Part shown: one piece after another, positions 8,588 through 17,214 of the stretch
Layout: the number at the start of each line of letters is the position of its first letter
Position numbering within the stretch: the stretch's first letter is position 1
NCBI GenBank assembly: GCA_963730995.1
Contig: CAVSUB010000013.1
Span: 310,001-374,000 of the forward strand
Source of the DNA: CAVSUB01 sp963730995
GTDB lineage: Bacteria; Acidobacteriota; Vicinamibacteria; Vicinamibacterales; 2-12-FULL-66-21
DNA: 64,000 nucleotides
Direction of reading: 5' to 3'
Made by a program: the position numbers and the translations under genes
The notes under the pieces: generated by a model
Database searches by the model: none
The model's input: only the letters and a program-made list of their open reading frames with translations
What the model was told of the DNA's origin: nothing

Positions 8588-11500
8588 GTGTCCTCCTCGG
8601 ACCTCTTCTCGCAGGCACAAGGTGCCCTAGATCGGGGTCAGGGAGCTGAGGCTGCAGCCCTCCTCGCCAGGCTCCTGAAGCGACCCGGGTTGCCACGCGC
8701 GGACCAGATCCAGATTCGCTGCTCGCTCGCCGAAGCCTGGCTGCTTCAGGACGATGTCAGGCAGGCGACGGAGGCGCTCGGTCCCCCGCCTGAAGCGCAC
8801 GAACGGCTCGATCCGACGCACCTCTCCCATCTGTGGCGCATGCACGGCCGGCTCGCGTCGGCCCGCGGCGAGCCGTCGCGCGGAATTGCCTTCCTGACCA
8901 AAGCTGTGAGCCAGGCCGAGCGCGCCCACGACTCGCTGGCGATCGGGCTTGCCCACTACGAGCTCGGGCTGTGCTATCGGCAGGTTGGCGACACCGCGAT
9001 CGTCCGGGACCACATCACGCAGGCCGCGTCTGCGCTTCACGCCGCGGGCGACAAACGGCACCTCGCGATGGTGCACTCGCTCTCGGGCATCACCCTCGCT
9101 CAAGAGGGGCGGCTTGACGAAGCGATGGCTGCGCTGCGCCATGCGGAGCGACTCGCCCTTCTCGTGGACGCCGGCGACGTCCTTGCCACGGTGTGTGGGA
9201 ATCAGGCGAACGTCGCGCTGATGCAGCACCGTCACGATCAGGCGCTGACGCTCGCGGAACGCAGCGTCGAGCTGCAGGAGGACTCCGGTACGCCGCACGG
9301 TCTGGGGGTGGCGCTCGCGTCGTTGGGACAGATCTGCGTGCGGCTCGGCAACCTGAAACGGGCCGAAGCCGCGTTGAACCGGGCCCTCGACGTTCGAAGC
9401 CCGCAGCAGTTCATGCGCGAGACGACGGGCGGGGTCTTCGACACGCTCGCGCAGATTCACTTGATTCGGGGTGAGTACGAAGCGGCCAATCGCTACCTGG
9501 AGAAGGCGCGCGAGGCCTATGGCGAGTACGGCATGCCGGGAACACGGTGGTATCAGTGGTCCCTGCATCTGCTGGGCGCCCGGTTGGCCCTGCGTCGCGG
9601 CGATCACGGGCCCTCTGTGTCGCTCGCGTCGGGCATCGCGCGCGCGCCGGAGGCGCCTCCCGCCTACGCTCTGCAGGCCGAGCTGGTCGTCGTCGAAGCA
9701 TTGCTCGCATCCCGCTTGACTGAGAGCGCTCAGGAACACCTCGACACGATCGCCGATCGGATTCAGCCAGGAGCGATGAGCGGCACCTGGGGCGAGTTCC
9801 TCCGGCTTCGCGGTCGGCTTCACGCCGCCGCAGGTCGCGTGACCGACGCGTACCACGATTTCGGGCAGAGCGTCAGCGTGTTCGATCTGCTCGGCGAGAA
9901 GCACCAGGCGGGCCTGAGTTACCTGGAACTGGGCCGGTTGTCGGCCGCCGCCGGGGCCGCCTCACGAGCGGGGGCGTATCTGAAGGACGCAGCCCGGATC
10001 TTCGAGTCCCTCGGCGCCGAGCCGGATCTCGCCGAAGTGCGAACCGCCCTCGAGGCGGTGCCCCCCACCGAGTCTGTCGAACCCGCCGTCTCCACGATGG
10101 GTGGCGACGACGCGATCGTCAGGCGGCTCGTGGACGCCGCGGTGATGCCTGCCCTGCTCGCGCGAGAAGCCGCCACGGCACTCATGGAGGCGTGCGGCGC
10201 CACTGCCGTCGTAATCTGCGTGCAGCCGTCGTCGGGTCAGCCACGAGTCGTGGCGTCGGCGGGCTGTGACGCCGATACCGCGCGGAGCCTGGCAAGCGCG
10301 GTCGCGCAGCCGGCGAGTCGTACGGCGCCCGGTCTCGCCATCGAGGCGCTCGGACGTGAGGCGGACGGGCCACGGTCAGCGGTCGTCCAGATTCCGCGAG
10401 CGCTCGGCGAGGGGGCCCTGCGCCGGATGCGGACGATCAGCGCTGTTCTGCGTCAGGGATTCGACCTGTGCAGCGCGCGGGAACGTCCGATCGAGGTGGC
10501 CGGCGGTCCCGCCGATCGACAGCTCGAGCCGCTGCTGCCAGGCTTCGTATGCGCCAGCGCGGCTATGCATCGGGTGACCGACCAGATTCAGCGGCTCCAG
10601 GGGAACGATCTGACGGTCCTGATTACCGGGGAGAGCGGCACCGGCAAAGACCTGGTCGCGCGCGCGATCCACGCGGGATCGTCGCGTCAGGTCAACATGT
10701 TCCTCCCGTACAACTGCACGAGCGCTACACGCGAACTCGCCGACAGTCAGCTCTTCGGCCATCGGCGAGGAAGCTTCACGGGCGCAGTGGCCGACCAGCC
10801 CGGGGTGCTCCGGACCGCGGTGGGCGGAACGCTGTTCCTGGACGAAGTCGGCGATCTGCCCCTTGACGTGCAGCCGAAGCTGCTCCGATTTCTCGAGCAG
10901 GGAGAGGTCCTGCCGGTCGGTGACACGAGGCCCCAGCGCGTAGACGTCCGCGTCGTGGCCGCGACAAACGCCGATCTCGAGCAGCGTGTCGCCGACGGCA
11001 AGTTTCGCGAGGATCTCTTCTATCGCCTCAGCGTGATCCGGATCCATGTGCCGCCGCTCAGGGAGCGGCGCGAAGAGATTCCGCATCTCAGCACGTATTT
11101 CCTTCGCGAGGCGTCGGAGCGCATGGGCAAGCCCGGCGTGCGTCTCAGCCCGGAAACGCTCGACCTCTTCGACGGATTCGCCTGGCCGGGGAACGTGCGG
11201 CAGCTCCGCAACGAGGTTCAGCGCGGGGTGGCAATGGCACAAGGCGAGGGTCTGATCACGCCGGAGCTGCTCTCGCCTGTCTTCGGCGTCGCCGTCGACC
11301 GCGTGGACTCTCCGCTGAAAGGACGCCAGGCGCGCACGACTCTCGCGGCCGCCGTCGAGCGGCTGGAGCGCGAGATGATCGAGAGCGCGCTCGAGAGATC
11401 CGCGGGTAATATTTCGGAAACGGCCCGCACGCTGGGACTCACGCGACGCGGTCTGTACCTGAAGATGGAACGTCTCGGGGTGTCTGCCTCGTTCCTTTGA
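8588..11500 (+). CDS. Sigma-54-interacting AAA+ regulator with N-terminal TPR array and C-terminal Fis-type HTH
   Basis: A 970-residue one-component regulator. Residues about 1-500 are helical TPR-like repeats (for example LAHYELGLCYRQVGDTAIVR), about 510-640 a GAF-like linker, and about 650-890 the AAA+ domain with Walker A GESGTGKD near 681, the loop GSFTGA that contacts sigma-54, Walker B GTLFLDEVGDLP, and the R-finger region (RVDVRVVAATN, FREDLFYRLSV). The C-terminal 45 residues are a Fis-type HTH (ISETARTLGLTRRGLYLKMERLG). There is no receiver domain, so the signal is probably sensed through the TPR region. Start is GTG at 8588; no in-frame ATG with a good ribosome site lies close. The gene stands alone, with targets not obvious from context. 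Confidence 0.93.
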   Translation: MSSSDLFSQAQGALDRGQGAEAAALLARLLKRPGLPRADQIQIRCSLAEAWLLQDDVRQATEALGPPPEAHERLDPTHLSHLWRMHGRLASARGEPSRGIAFLTKAVSQAERAHDSLAIGLAHYELGLCYRQVGDTAIVRDHITQAASALHAAGDKRHLAMVHSLSGITLAQEGRLDEAMAALRHAERLALLVDAGDVLATVCGNQANVALMQHRHDQALTLAERSVELQEDSGTPHGLGVALASLGQICVRLGNLKRAEAALNRALDVRSPQQFMRETTGGVFDTLAQIHLIRGEYEAANRYLEKAREAYGEYGMPGTRWYQWSLHLLGARLALRRGDHGPSVSLASGIARAPEAPPAYALQAELVVVEALLASRLTESAQEHLDTIADRIQPGAMSGTWGEFLRLRGRLHAAAGRVTDAYHDFGQSVSVFDLLGEKHQAGLSYLELGRLSAAAGAASRAGAYLKDAARIFESLGAEPDLAEVRTALEAVPPTESVEPAVSTMGGDDAIVRRLVDAAVMPALLAREAATALMEACGATAVVICVQPSSGQPRVVASAGCDADTARSLASAVAQPASRTAPGLAIEALGREADGPRSAVVQIPRALGEGALRRMRTISAVLRQGFDLCSARERPIEVAGGPADRQLEPLLPGFVCASAAMHRVTDQIQRLQGNDLTVLITGESGTGKDLVARAIHAGSSRQVNMFLPYNCTSATRELADSQLFGHRRGSFTGAVADQPGVLRTAVGGTLFLDEVGDLPLDVQPKLLRFLEQGEVLPVGDTRPQRVDVRVVAATNADLEQRVADGKFREDLFYRLSVIRIHVPPLRERREEIPHLSTYFLREASERMGKPGVRLSPETLDLFDGFAWPGNVRQLRNEVQRGVAMAQGEGLITPELLSPVFGVAVDRVDSPLKGRQARTTLAAAVERLEREMIESALERSAGNISETARTLGLTRRGLYLKMERLGVSASFL

Positions 11501-11743
11501 TCAGCGCGCGGAGAAGCGCACGTGTGCGGGGGTGTTTAGATACTGCGTATACAGCGAAACAGGCGTTTGGATACCGAATATGCAATCGAAGGGGATATAG
11601 CAGATGCTTCGGATTCGTTCTAAGTAGCTGATCACGATACTGTTCCAGCCGATTTCACTTTTGGCCGGGTCCTCTGTTCCCAGCGGGCGTGCGACTTGAT
11701 ACATACCCGCACGAAACCCACAAGCGTCGGAGGTTCGAGACAG

Positions 11744-12169
11744 ATGGAACAGCGACTTCGCCTCGTCCAGGGTGGCCAGTCCCGTGCGGAAAAGCGAGCG
11801 GCGGACCGTCGCCGTATCGCGGTGCCAGGACAGATCGTCTGGAAGGATGCCAAAGGGACGACCCGCATGGCAGCCGTCGTCACTCGAGACGTCAGCGACA
11901 ACGGCGTCAGCGTCGACTGCCTGGGAGGCATGCCGATTCCACTTTTTCGGCTGGTGTATTTTCAGGTGGACCGCGAGGCCAGAACGCGGCTGGACCTTCC
12001 CGCCGCCCTGCGGAAGTCGAATGTGCTGTCGGCGGTCTTCCGAGTTGGTCCGTGCCGTCAGGCGACGGGCGCTCCAAGCGAGTACGCGCTGCGGATGCTG
12101 GTCGAGCCCGAGCGTGTTGCGCCGACCGCCACGGTCGTCAACGAGGACACGCACACGTTGACGGCATAG
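11744..12169 (+). CDS. PilZ domain protein (candidate cyclic-di-GMP receptor)
   Basis: A 141-residue protein that is essentially one PilZ domain. The two c-di-GMP-binding elements are visible: an arginine-rich RRRIAVPG near residue 22 and a DVSDNGVSV element matching the D/NxSxxG consensus near residue 48. PilZ proteins bind c-di-GMP and alter motility, polysaccharide export or type IV pili. The ATG at 11744 is preferred over an in-frame TTG at 11696 because GGAGG lies about 10 bases before it. No partner gene is adjacent. The 243 bases upstream hold no gene I can support. Confidence 0.8.
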   Translation: MEQRLRLVQGGQSRAEKRAADRRRIAVPGQIVWKDAKGTTRMAAVVTRDVSDNGVSVDCLGGMPIPLFRLVYFQVDREARTRLDLPAALRKSNVLSAVFRVGPCRQATGAPSEYALRMLVEPERVAPTATVVNEDTHTLTA

Positions 12170-12172
12170 TAG

Positions 12173-12204
12173 CCGCGGGGCCGCCGCTGGCTGGTGGCCC
12201 GCGG
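12173..12204 (+). terminator. GC-rich hairpin after the PilZ gene
   Basis: CCGCGGGGCC (12173-12182) pairs with GGCCCGCGG (12196-12204) with one bulged G and a 13-base loop, starting a few bases after the PilZ stop. No clear T-run follows, so this is a possible rather than a certain intrinsic terminator. Confidence 0.4.
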
Positions 12205-12381
12205 TTCCACTGACCCTCGTCTTCCTGCCGTTCGTCCCATCCACGGGCGCTTCCGTCGCTCGTCGATTCCGGGTCCCACCTGTCTGAGGTAGGCTGTAGA
12301 CCTCGCGCCGGAACGACAAGAACGACTTCAACAGAACCGCCGGATGCGGGCGACCGGCGTCACCCGATTTCGAGGTTTCTC

Positions 12382-13932
12382 ATGATCGATCGCCGTCGAT
12401 TCGTGCAGTCGATGCTGGCTCTCGGGGCCGCCACCGGCGTGCGTCCTTCTACCATCCTGCTCGCCCGTCCGCCTGCCGACGAGTTGCGCGACCTCGCCGA
12501 CGCGGCGCTGTCCGGCGCTCGCCGGGCGGGCGCCAGCTACGCGGACATCCGCATCAACCGGTACCGCAATCAGTTCATCTTCACCCGCGACCGCCGTGTC
12601 CAGAACATCGTCAACACGGAGGACTACGGCTTTGGCGTGCGGGTGATTGTCGACGGGACGTGGGGGTTCGCGAGCAGCAGCAACGTGACGAAGGAGGAGA
12701 TCGCGCGCGTAGCGGGTCAGGCCGTCACGATTGCGAAAGCCAACAAGACGATCAACGTCGAGCCGGTGCGCCTCGCGCCAGTCGAGTCCTACGAGGGCAC
12801 GTGGAACACGCCTGTCGTGAAGAACCCGTTCGAGATGTCGCTGCAGCCCAAACTCGATCTCCTGCTGCAGATTCACGAAGAGGCCCTCAAGGTGCCTGGC
12901 GCCAGCTTCGTGTCGGCCTTCATGCAGTTCGTCAACGAGCACAAGTACTTCGCGTCGACTGAAGGGTCGCACATCGAGCAGTCGCTGGTGCGGTCCTACC
13001 CGTCATTCTCGGTGACGGCGGTCGATCGGGAGTCGGGCAAGTTCTACTCGCGCAACTCGCTGACGGCGCCGATGGGAATGGGCTACGAGTACGTCGAGTC
13101 CTACCCGCTCCTCAAGGAGGCGCGAGTCGCTGCGGAGGAGGCCGTGGCGATGCACAAGGCCAAGCCTGTCCAGGCCGGACAGAAGGCGTTGATCCTGCAC
13201 CCGACGAACCTCTGGCTGACGATCCACGAATCGGTCGGTCATCCGACGGAGCTCGATCGCGCGCTTGGTTACGAGGCGAACTACGCAGGGACCAGCTTCC
13301 TGACCACCGACAAGCTCGGCAAGTTCGAGTTCGGTTCCAAGATCGTGAGCATCATGGCGGACAAGACGCAGGACCACGGGATGGCGACTTGCGGTTATGA
13401 CGACGATGGCGTGAAGACGACCCGGTGGCCGCTCATCAAGAACGGCATCTTCGTCGACTACCAGACGACGCGCGATCAGGCGCACCTCATCGGACAGAAC
13501 GCCTCACACGGGTGCAGTTACGCCGACAACTGGGCCTCGGTGCCGTTCCAGCGCATGCCGAACGTCTCGCTCGAGCCAGGCGAGAAGGATGTCAGCGAGC
13601 AGGACATCATCGGCGCCACCGACGACGGGATCTACATCAAGGGCGATGGCAGCTACAGCATCGACCACCAGCGGTACAACTTCCAGTTCAGCGGCCAGAC
13701 GTTCTGGGAAGTCAAGAACGGGAAGATCACGGCGCAGTTGCGGGACGTCGCGTATCAGTCGAACACCCCAGAGTTCTGGAAGTCGTGCGACATGCTCGGT
13801 GGCAGGTCGACCTACCTGCTGGGCGGCGCATTCAGCGACGGCAAAGGCCAGCCCGCGCAGATCAACTCGGTCAGTCACGGCTGCCCCGTCGCGCGGTTTG
13901 CGCGGGTGAACATCCTGAACACGGCGCGGTAA
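12382..13932 (+). CDS. tldD: TldD-type metalloprotease with Tat signal peptide
   Basis: A 516-residue TldD/PmbA-family protease subunit. The metal-binding HESVGH (HExxxH) lies at residues 282-287, followed by HPTEL and the later CGYDDDGVKT region, so this is the catalytic TldD-type partner. The N-terminus MIDRRRFVQSMLALGAA is a good Tat (twin-arginine) signal, implying export. E. coli TldD is cytoplasmic and works with TldE on unfolded peptides such as microcin B17 precursor and CcdA. The TldE homologue follows 146 bases downstream in the same orientation, but has no signal. ATG at 12382 is the only sensible start. Confidence 0.93.
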   Translation: MIDRRRFVQSMLALGAATGVRPSTILLARPPADELRDLADAALSGARRAGASYADIRINRYRNQFIFTRDRRVQNIVNTEDYGFGVRVIVDGTWGFASSSNVTKEEIARVAGQAVTIAKANKTINVEPVRLAPVESYEGTWNTPVVKNPFEMSLQPKLDLLLQIHEEALKVPGASFVSAFMQFVNEHKYFASTEGSHIEQSLVRSYPSFSVTAVDRESGKFYSRNSLTAPMGMGYEYVESYPLLKEARVAAEEAVAMHKAKPVQAGQKALILHPTNLWLTIHESVGHPTELDRALGYEANYAGTSFLTTDKLGKFEFGSKIVSIMADKTQDHGMATCGYDDDGVKTTRWPLIKNGIFVDYQTTRDQAHLIGQNASHGCSYADNWASVPFQRMPNVSLEPGEKDVSEQDIIGATDDGIYIKGDGSYSIDHQRYNFQFSGQTFWEVKNGKITAQLRDVAYQSNTPEFWKSCDMLGGRSTYLLGGAFSDGKGQPAQINSVSHGCPVARFARVNILNTAR

Positions 13933-13934
13933 AG

Positions 13935-14034
13935 GGGTTCTAGGGTTCTAGGTTCAGAGGTTCAAAGGTTCGGGGTTCCGGGGTTCTGATTTTCCAATGA
14001 TTCTGGGCTTGATCCCTGATCCCTGATCCCTGAT
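13935..14034. repeat. Two short tandem-repeat tracts between tldD and tldE
   Basis: The gap holds a degenerate GGTTCTAG / GGTTCAAA / GGTTCGGG series (about 13935-13988) and an exact run of three GATCCCT heptamers plus a partial fourth (14011-14034). It is untranslated spacer. It resembles the other heptamer tracts of the window and a GGGTTC tract at 61913. Confidence 0.8.
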
Positions 14035-14078
14035 CTCGACCCGTTTCTGCATACGACGATTGCAGCTCGAGGACACCA

Positions 14079-15422
14079 ATGATTTGGACACGAGAGCAGG
14101 CCAAGGCGCTGACCGATCGCGCGTTGTCGTTCTGCAAGGCCGAGGACACGACCGTCACCCTGACGGGGGGCGATCGCGCGAACCTGAGATTCGCGCGCAA
14201 CACCGCAACGACGTCCGGCGCAAGCTCGGGGTACAGCCTGGCCATTGCATCCAGCTTCGGCAAGCGGTCCGGCACCGTGACGACCGCGGAATTCGACGAT
14301 GCTGCGCTCCAGCGCGCCATCAGGAACGCAGAAGAGATCGCGCGGCTCTCGCCGGAGAATCCCGAGGCGATGGCGTCCCTCGCTCCGCAGAAGTACGCGC
14401 CCGTGTCGGCGTTCTTCGACGACGCGGCGAGCGCGTCACCGGAGTGGCGGGCGTCGTCCGTGCAGACCGCCATCGAGTTGAGCAAGAAGCGGGACGTGGT
14501 TTCGGCCGGCTTCGTCGAGACGCAGGCCGCGATTCAGGCGATTGCCAACTCCAAGGGACTCTTTGCGTACGACAGGTTCACGGCGGCCGACTACAACCTC
14601 ACCGCCCGAACGCCTGACGGCACCGGGTCCGGTTGGGCGTCGCGCTCCTTCAATGAGCTGAGGCAACTGGATCCTGCGGCGCTCGCGGCCACCGCGATTG
14701 ACAAGGCGGCGCAATCGAAGAGCCCGGTCGCCATCGAGCCCGGAAAATACGCGGTCGTTCTGGAGCCGGCGGCGGTAGCGGATCTACTCGCCTTCATGAT
14801 GTTCTCGTGTGACGCGCGCCAGGCAGATGAGGGACGAAGCTTCTTCTCGAAGAAGGGCGGCGGCAACCGCGTCGGCGAGCAGATCCTGGGCGAGAAGGTA
14901 CGGATCCTGTCCGATCCCGCGCATCCACTGGCGCCGACGCTGAGCTGCGACAACGAAGGCATTCCGGCGTCACGGCACGTCTGGGTGGACAACGGCGTGC
15001 TGAAGGACCTGTTCTACTCGCGGTACTGGGCGGAGAAGATGGGGAAGGAACCGACCGCCGGACCGTTGAATTTCGTCATGGAAGGCGGCACCGCGACCCG
15101 CGACGATCTCATCGCCGGCACCGAGCGCGGCGTCCTGGTCACGCGCTTCTGGTACATCCGGCCGCTCGATCCGCAGACCATCCTCGTGACGGGCCTCACG
15201 CGTGACGGCCTCTTCCTCATCGAGAAAGGAAAGGTCACGCGTCCGGTCAAGAACATGCGCTGGAACGAGACGCCGATCGTCGCGTTCAACAACATCGATG
15301 CGATGACGGCGCCGGAGCGTGTCGTCAGCGGCGAGGGGATCGGCGGTGCGGGTCTGTCCGTCGTCTGCCCGGCGGCGCGCATCCGAGAGTTCACGTTCTC
15401 CAGCGCGTCGGACGCCGTGTAA
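14079..15422 (+). CDS. pmbA: TldE/PmbA-like protease subunit
   Basis: A 447-residue PmbA/TldE-type protein, the non-metal partner that forms a heterodimeric protease with TldD. It has the family architecture but no HExxxH. Conserved segments include GGDRANLRFARN near residue 28, LEPAAVADLLAFM near 231, and the C-terminal GLTRDGLFLIEKGKVTRPVKNMRWNE region. The N-terminus MIWTREQAKALTDRA has no signal peptide, in contrast to the Tat-equipped TldD upstream. The two genes are co-oriented and separated only by repeat tracts. Confidence 0.92.
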   Translation: MIWTREQAKALTDRALSFCKAEDTTVTLTGGDRANLRFARNTATTSGASSGYSLAIASSFGKRSGTVTTAEFDDAALQRAIRNAEEIARLSPENPEAMASLAPQKYAPVSAFFDDAASASPEWRASSVQTAIELSKKRDVVSAGFVETQAAIQAIANSKGLFAYDRFTAADYNLTARTPDGTGSGWASRSFNELRQLDPAALAATAIDKAAQSKSPVAIEPGKYAVVLEPAAVADLLAFMMFSCDARQADEGRSFFSKKGGGNRVGEQILGEKVRILSDPAHPLAPTLSCDNEGIPASRHVWVDNGVLKDLFYSRYWAEKMGKEPTAGPLNFVMEGGTATRDDLIAGTERGVLVTRFWYIRPLDPQTILVTGLTRDGLFLIEKGKVTRPVKNMRWNETPIVAFNNIDAMTAPERVVSGEGIGGAGLSVVCPAARIREFTFSSASDAV

Positions 15423-15441
15423 GAGGCTGTCGCCCTCTCAC

Positions 15442-17214
15442 TCAGCGCTGGACGATGTCCAGCGAATTCTGCTCGTCTTCCTCGAGCCGAACGAGCGTCG
15501 CGCGCCGCGCGAGCTGTTCGAGGACGACGGGATCGAACCAGTCACCCTCGTCGAGGTCGCTGGCGGCTACGGCGTAGTACTCGCCCGCCGGCAGGTTGAC
15601 GATTCGATAACGGCCCTGTGCGTTCGTGCGGCCGGCGGCGATCCGGCGGGAGTTGAAGAACCACGAGCTCCTGTCCGTGGCAAAGAGGACGACGGTTTGG
15701 CCTGGCTGGACCGTACCGCGCGAGTCGGTTGCGACGCCGCTGATTTCACTCACCCGATCGGACCACGTGACGACAGCATCCTCGGCGCTCTGGCGCAGTT
15801 CGATCGGCGCATCGAGGATGTCGCGTCCATTGACGATCACTGACTTCAGCCACATCCGATCGAGCGGCGAGCGCAGCCCTTCGACGCGCTGCAGCCGATA
15901 GGTGCCGGGCATGACGCCTTCCACGCTGAACCGACCATCGGCCTCAATCCTGACCGCCGGCGCAAACTCGATTCCGCGCATCGCCAGCACGAGCGGCAGT
16001 TGGAACTGCGCCGCACGCGGGTTCCGGCGTTCCGACCCCGTGTAGGTGATGCGTCCTGAAATCGTGAGGCCGGTCTGCAGCGGCAGTGAGAGGCCTGTCA
16101 CGTCCTCGCCGTCCACGATGATTTCAGTGACGAACCAGGTCGGCGCGTCGAGCGATCCGGGCGCTCGTAAGAATCCACGCGCGAGAACCTTGTAGCGTCC
16201 CGGCGGAACGCCAGTGAATATGAAGGCGCCATCACCGCTGACACTGTGGACCCGAACCGAGTCGGGTTCGGCGACATCCGTATCCGGAATCAAGGCCACG
16301 GACGGGATCCGACCGCCCGGGGATACCGGGACGGTGCCCGAAACGGTCGCCGTGGGAACGTACTGAACGTCGAAATCGACACCGGCCCGCTGCTCGCCGG
16401 GGCCGACAGTCACCGTCGCAGCCCGCGAACGCACCACCGTGCCCGGATAGAACACGGGAGCGAACCCGACGCTGAGGCGCGGCTCCGTTATCGGCTTGTA
16501 TGGCGCCGGCTTCGGAATTCCCGGTTGCGCCTGGGGACCCGCCTCCTGAAGGTCCGCCAGTGCCCGCCGAACTTCCTGCGCGGAGAGAACCTGCAACACG
16601 GCATCGCGGTCGAGCGTGGAAAACACATGGGCCGTGACCAGGTAGTCACCTGCCGGCAGATCGAAAACACGGTAGACGCCACGATCGTCCGTGACAGTCG
16701 GAAGGCCCGCCGGCATCAGGCGCCGCTCGCCTGCCGACGGCACGAATCGGTCCGACAGCACGTCGATCCGAACGCCAGGCACAGGTTGACCCTGTGCGTC
16801 CGCGATCTTGCCCGTGATGACGCTTCCCCGGGGCAGATGCACAGTGACACTGCGCGTCTCTCCTCGAATGAGCACGATCGGGCGCCCCTGCCTGCCTGGC
16901 CGTGTCGCGCCCCAGCTGATGGAAACGTATCCGTCTTTTTCCGCCGTAAGCGTGTAGTCGTCCGGCGAGAGTTTGTCGAAGACGAACGTGCCGTCTTCGT
17001 TCGTCACGATCGCGCGGGCGATGGACAGCTCGGAACCAGCGAGCCGCACGCGGGCACGCCGCAGCGGCCTGGCCGGACGATCGTCCGACAGAACGACTCC
17101 GGTGATCGTTCCGCCGGCCGCCGTCCGTAAAGCGTCGCGCGGCGTCTGTGCGGACGCGGCGCCCGCGACCGACCAGCCGATCGCCAGGAGCGCGAGCATG
17201 GAGCGAATCACCAT
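15442..17214 (-). CDS. Secreted carboxypeptidase-regulatory-like domain protein (copy 2)
   Basis: About 590 residues, with a signal peptide (MVIRSMLALLAIGWSVAGAASAQ) and several beta-sandwich repeats of the carboxypeptidase regulatory-like / CNA-B type: GTITGVVLSDD, ITGKIADAQGQPVPGVRIDV, VSGTVPVSPGG, GLTISGRITYTG, each followed by a GxYR/GRYKV turn. The segment WLKSVIVNGRDILDAPIEL matches its neighbour (TLKTVMYNGRDISEAPLEL). Such proteins are abundant in Acidobacteria; function is unknown but probably cell-surface or periplasmic binding. The ATG at 17214 lies just inside the end of the upstream paralogue (7-base overlap), so the two are co-translated. An in-frame extension upstream to 17316 was rejected because it precedes the signal peptide. 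Confidence 0.85.
   Translation of the reverse strand: MVIRSMLALLAIGWSVAGAASAQTPRDALRTAAGGTITGVVLSDDRPARPLRRARVRLAGSELSIARAIVTNEDGTFVFDKLSPDDYTLTAEKDGYVSISWGATRPGRQGRPIVLIRGETRSVTVHLPRGSVITGKIADAQGQPVPGVRIDVLSDRFVPSAGERRLMPAGLPTVTDDRGVYRVFDLPAGDYLVTAHVFSTLDRDAVLQVLSAQEVRRALADLQEAGPQAQPGIPKPAPYKPITEPRLSVGFAPVFYPGTVVRSRAATVTVGPGEQRAGVDFDVQYVPTATVSGTVPVSPGGRIPSVALIPDTDVAEPDSVRVHSVSGDGAFIFTGVPPGRYKVLARGFLRAPGSLDAPTWFVTEIIVDGEDVTGLSLPLQTGLTISGRITYTGSERRNPRAAQFQLPLVLAMRGIEFAPAVRIEADGRFSVEGVMPGTYRLQRVEGLRSPLDRMWLKSVIVNGRDILDAPIELRQSAEDAVVTWSDRVSEISGVATDSRGTVQPGQTVVLFATDRSSWFFNSRRIAAGRTNAQGRYRIVNLPAGEYYAVAASDLDEGDWFDPVVLEQLARRATLVRLEEDEQNSLDIVQR

Noticed and set aside
11501..12331. Long minus-strand open frame over the PilZ gene and its flanks
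   Set aside because: No family resemblance and antisense to a recognisable PilZ domain; typical GC-rich shadow frame.
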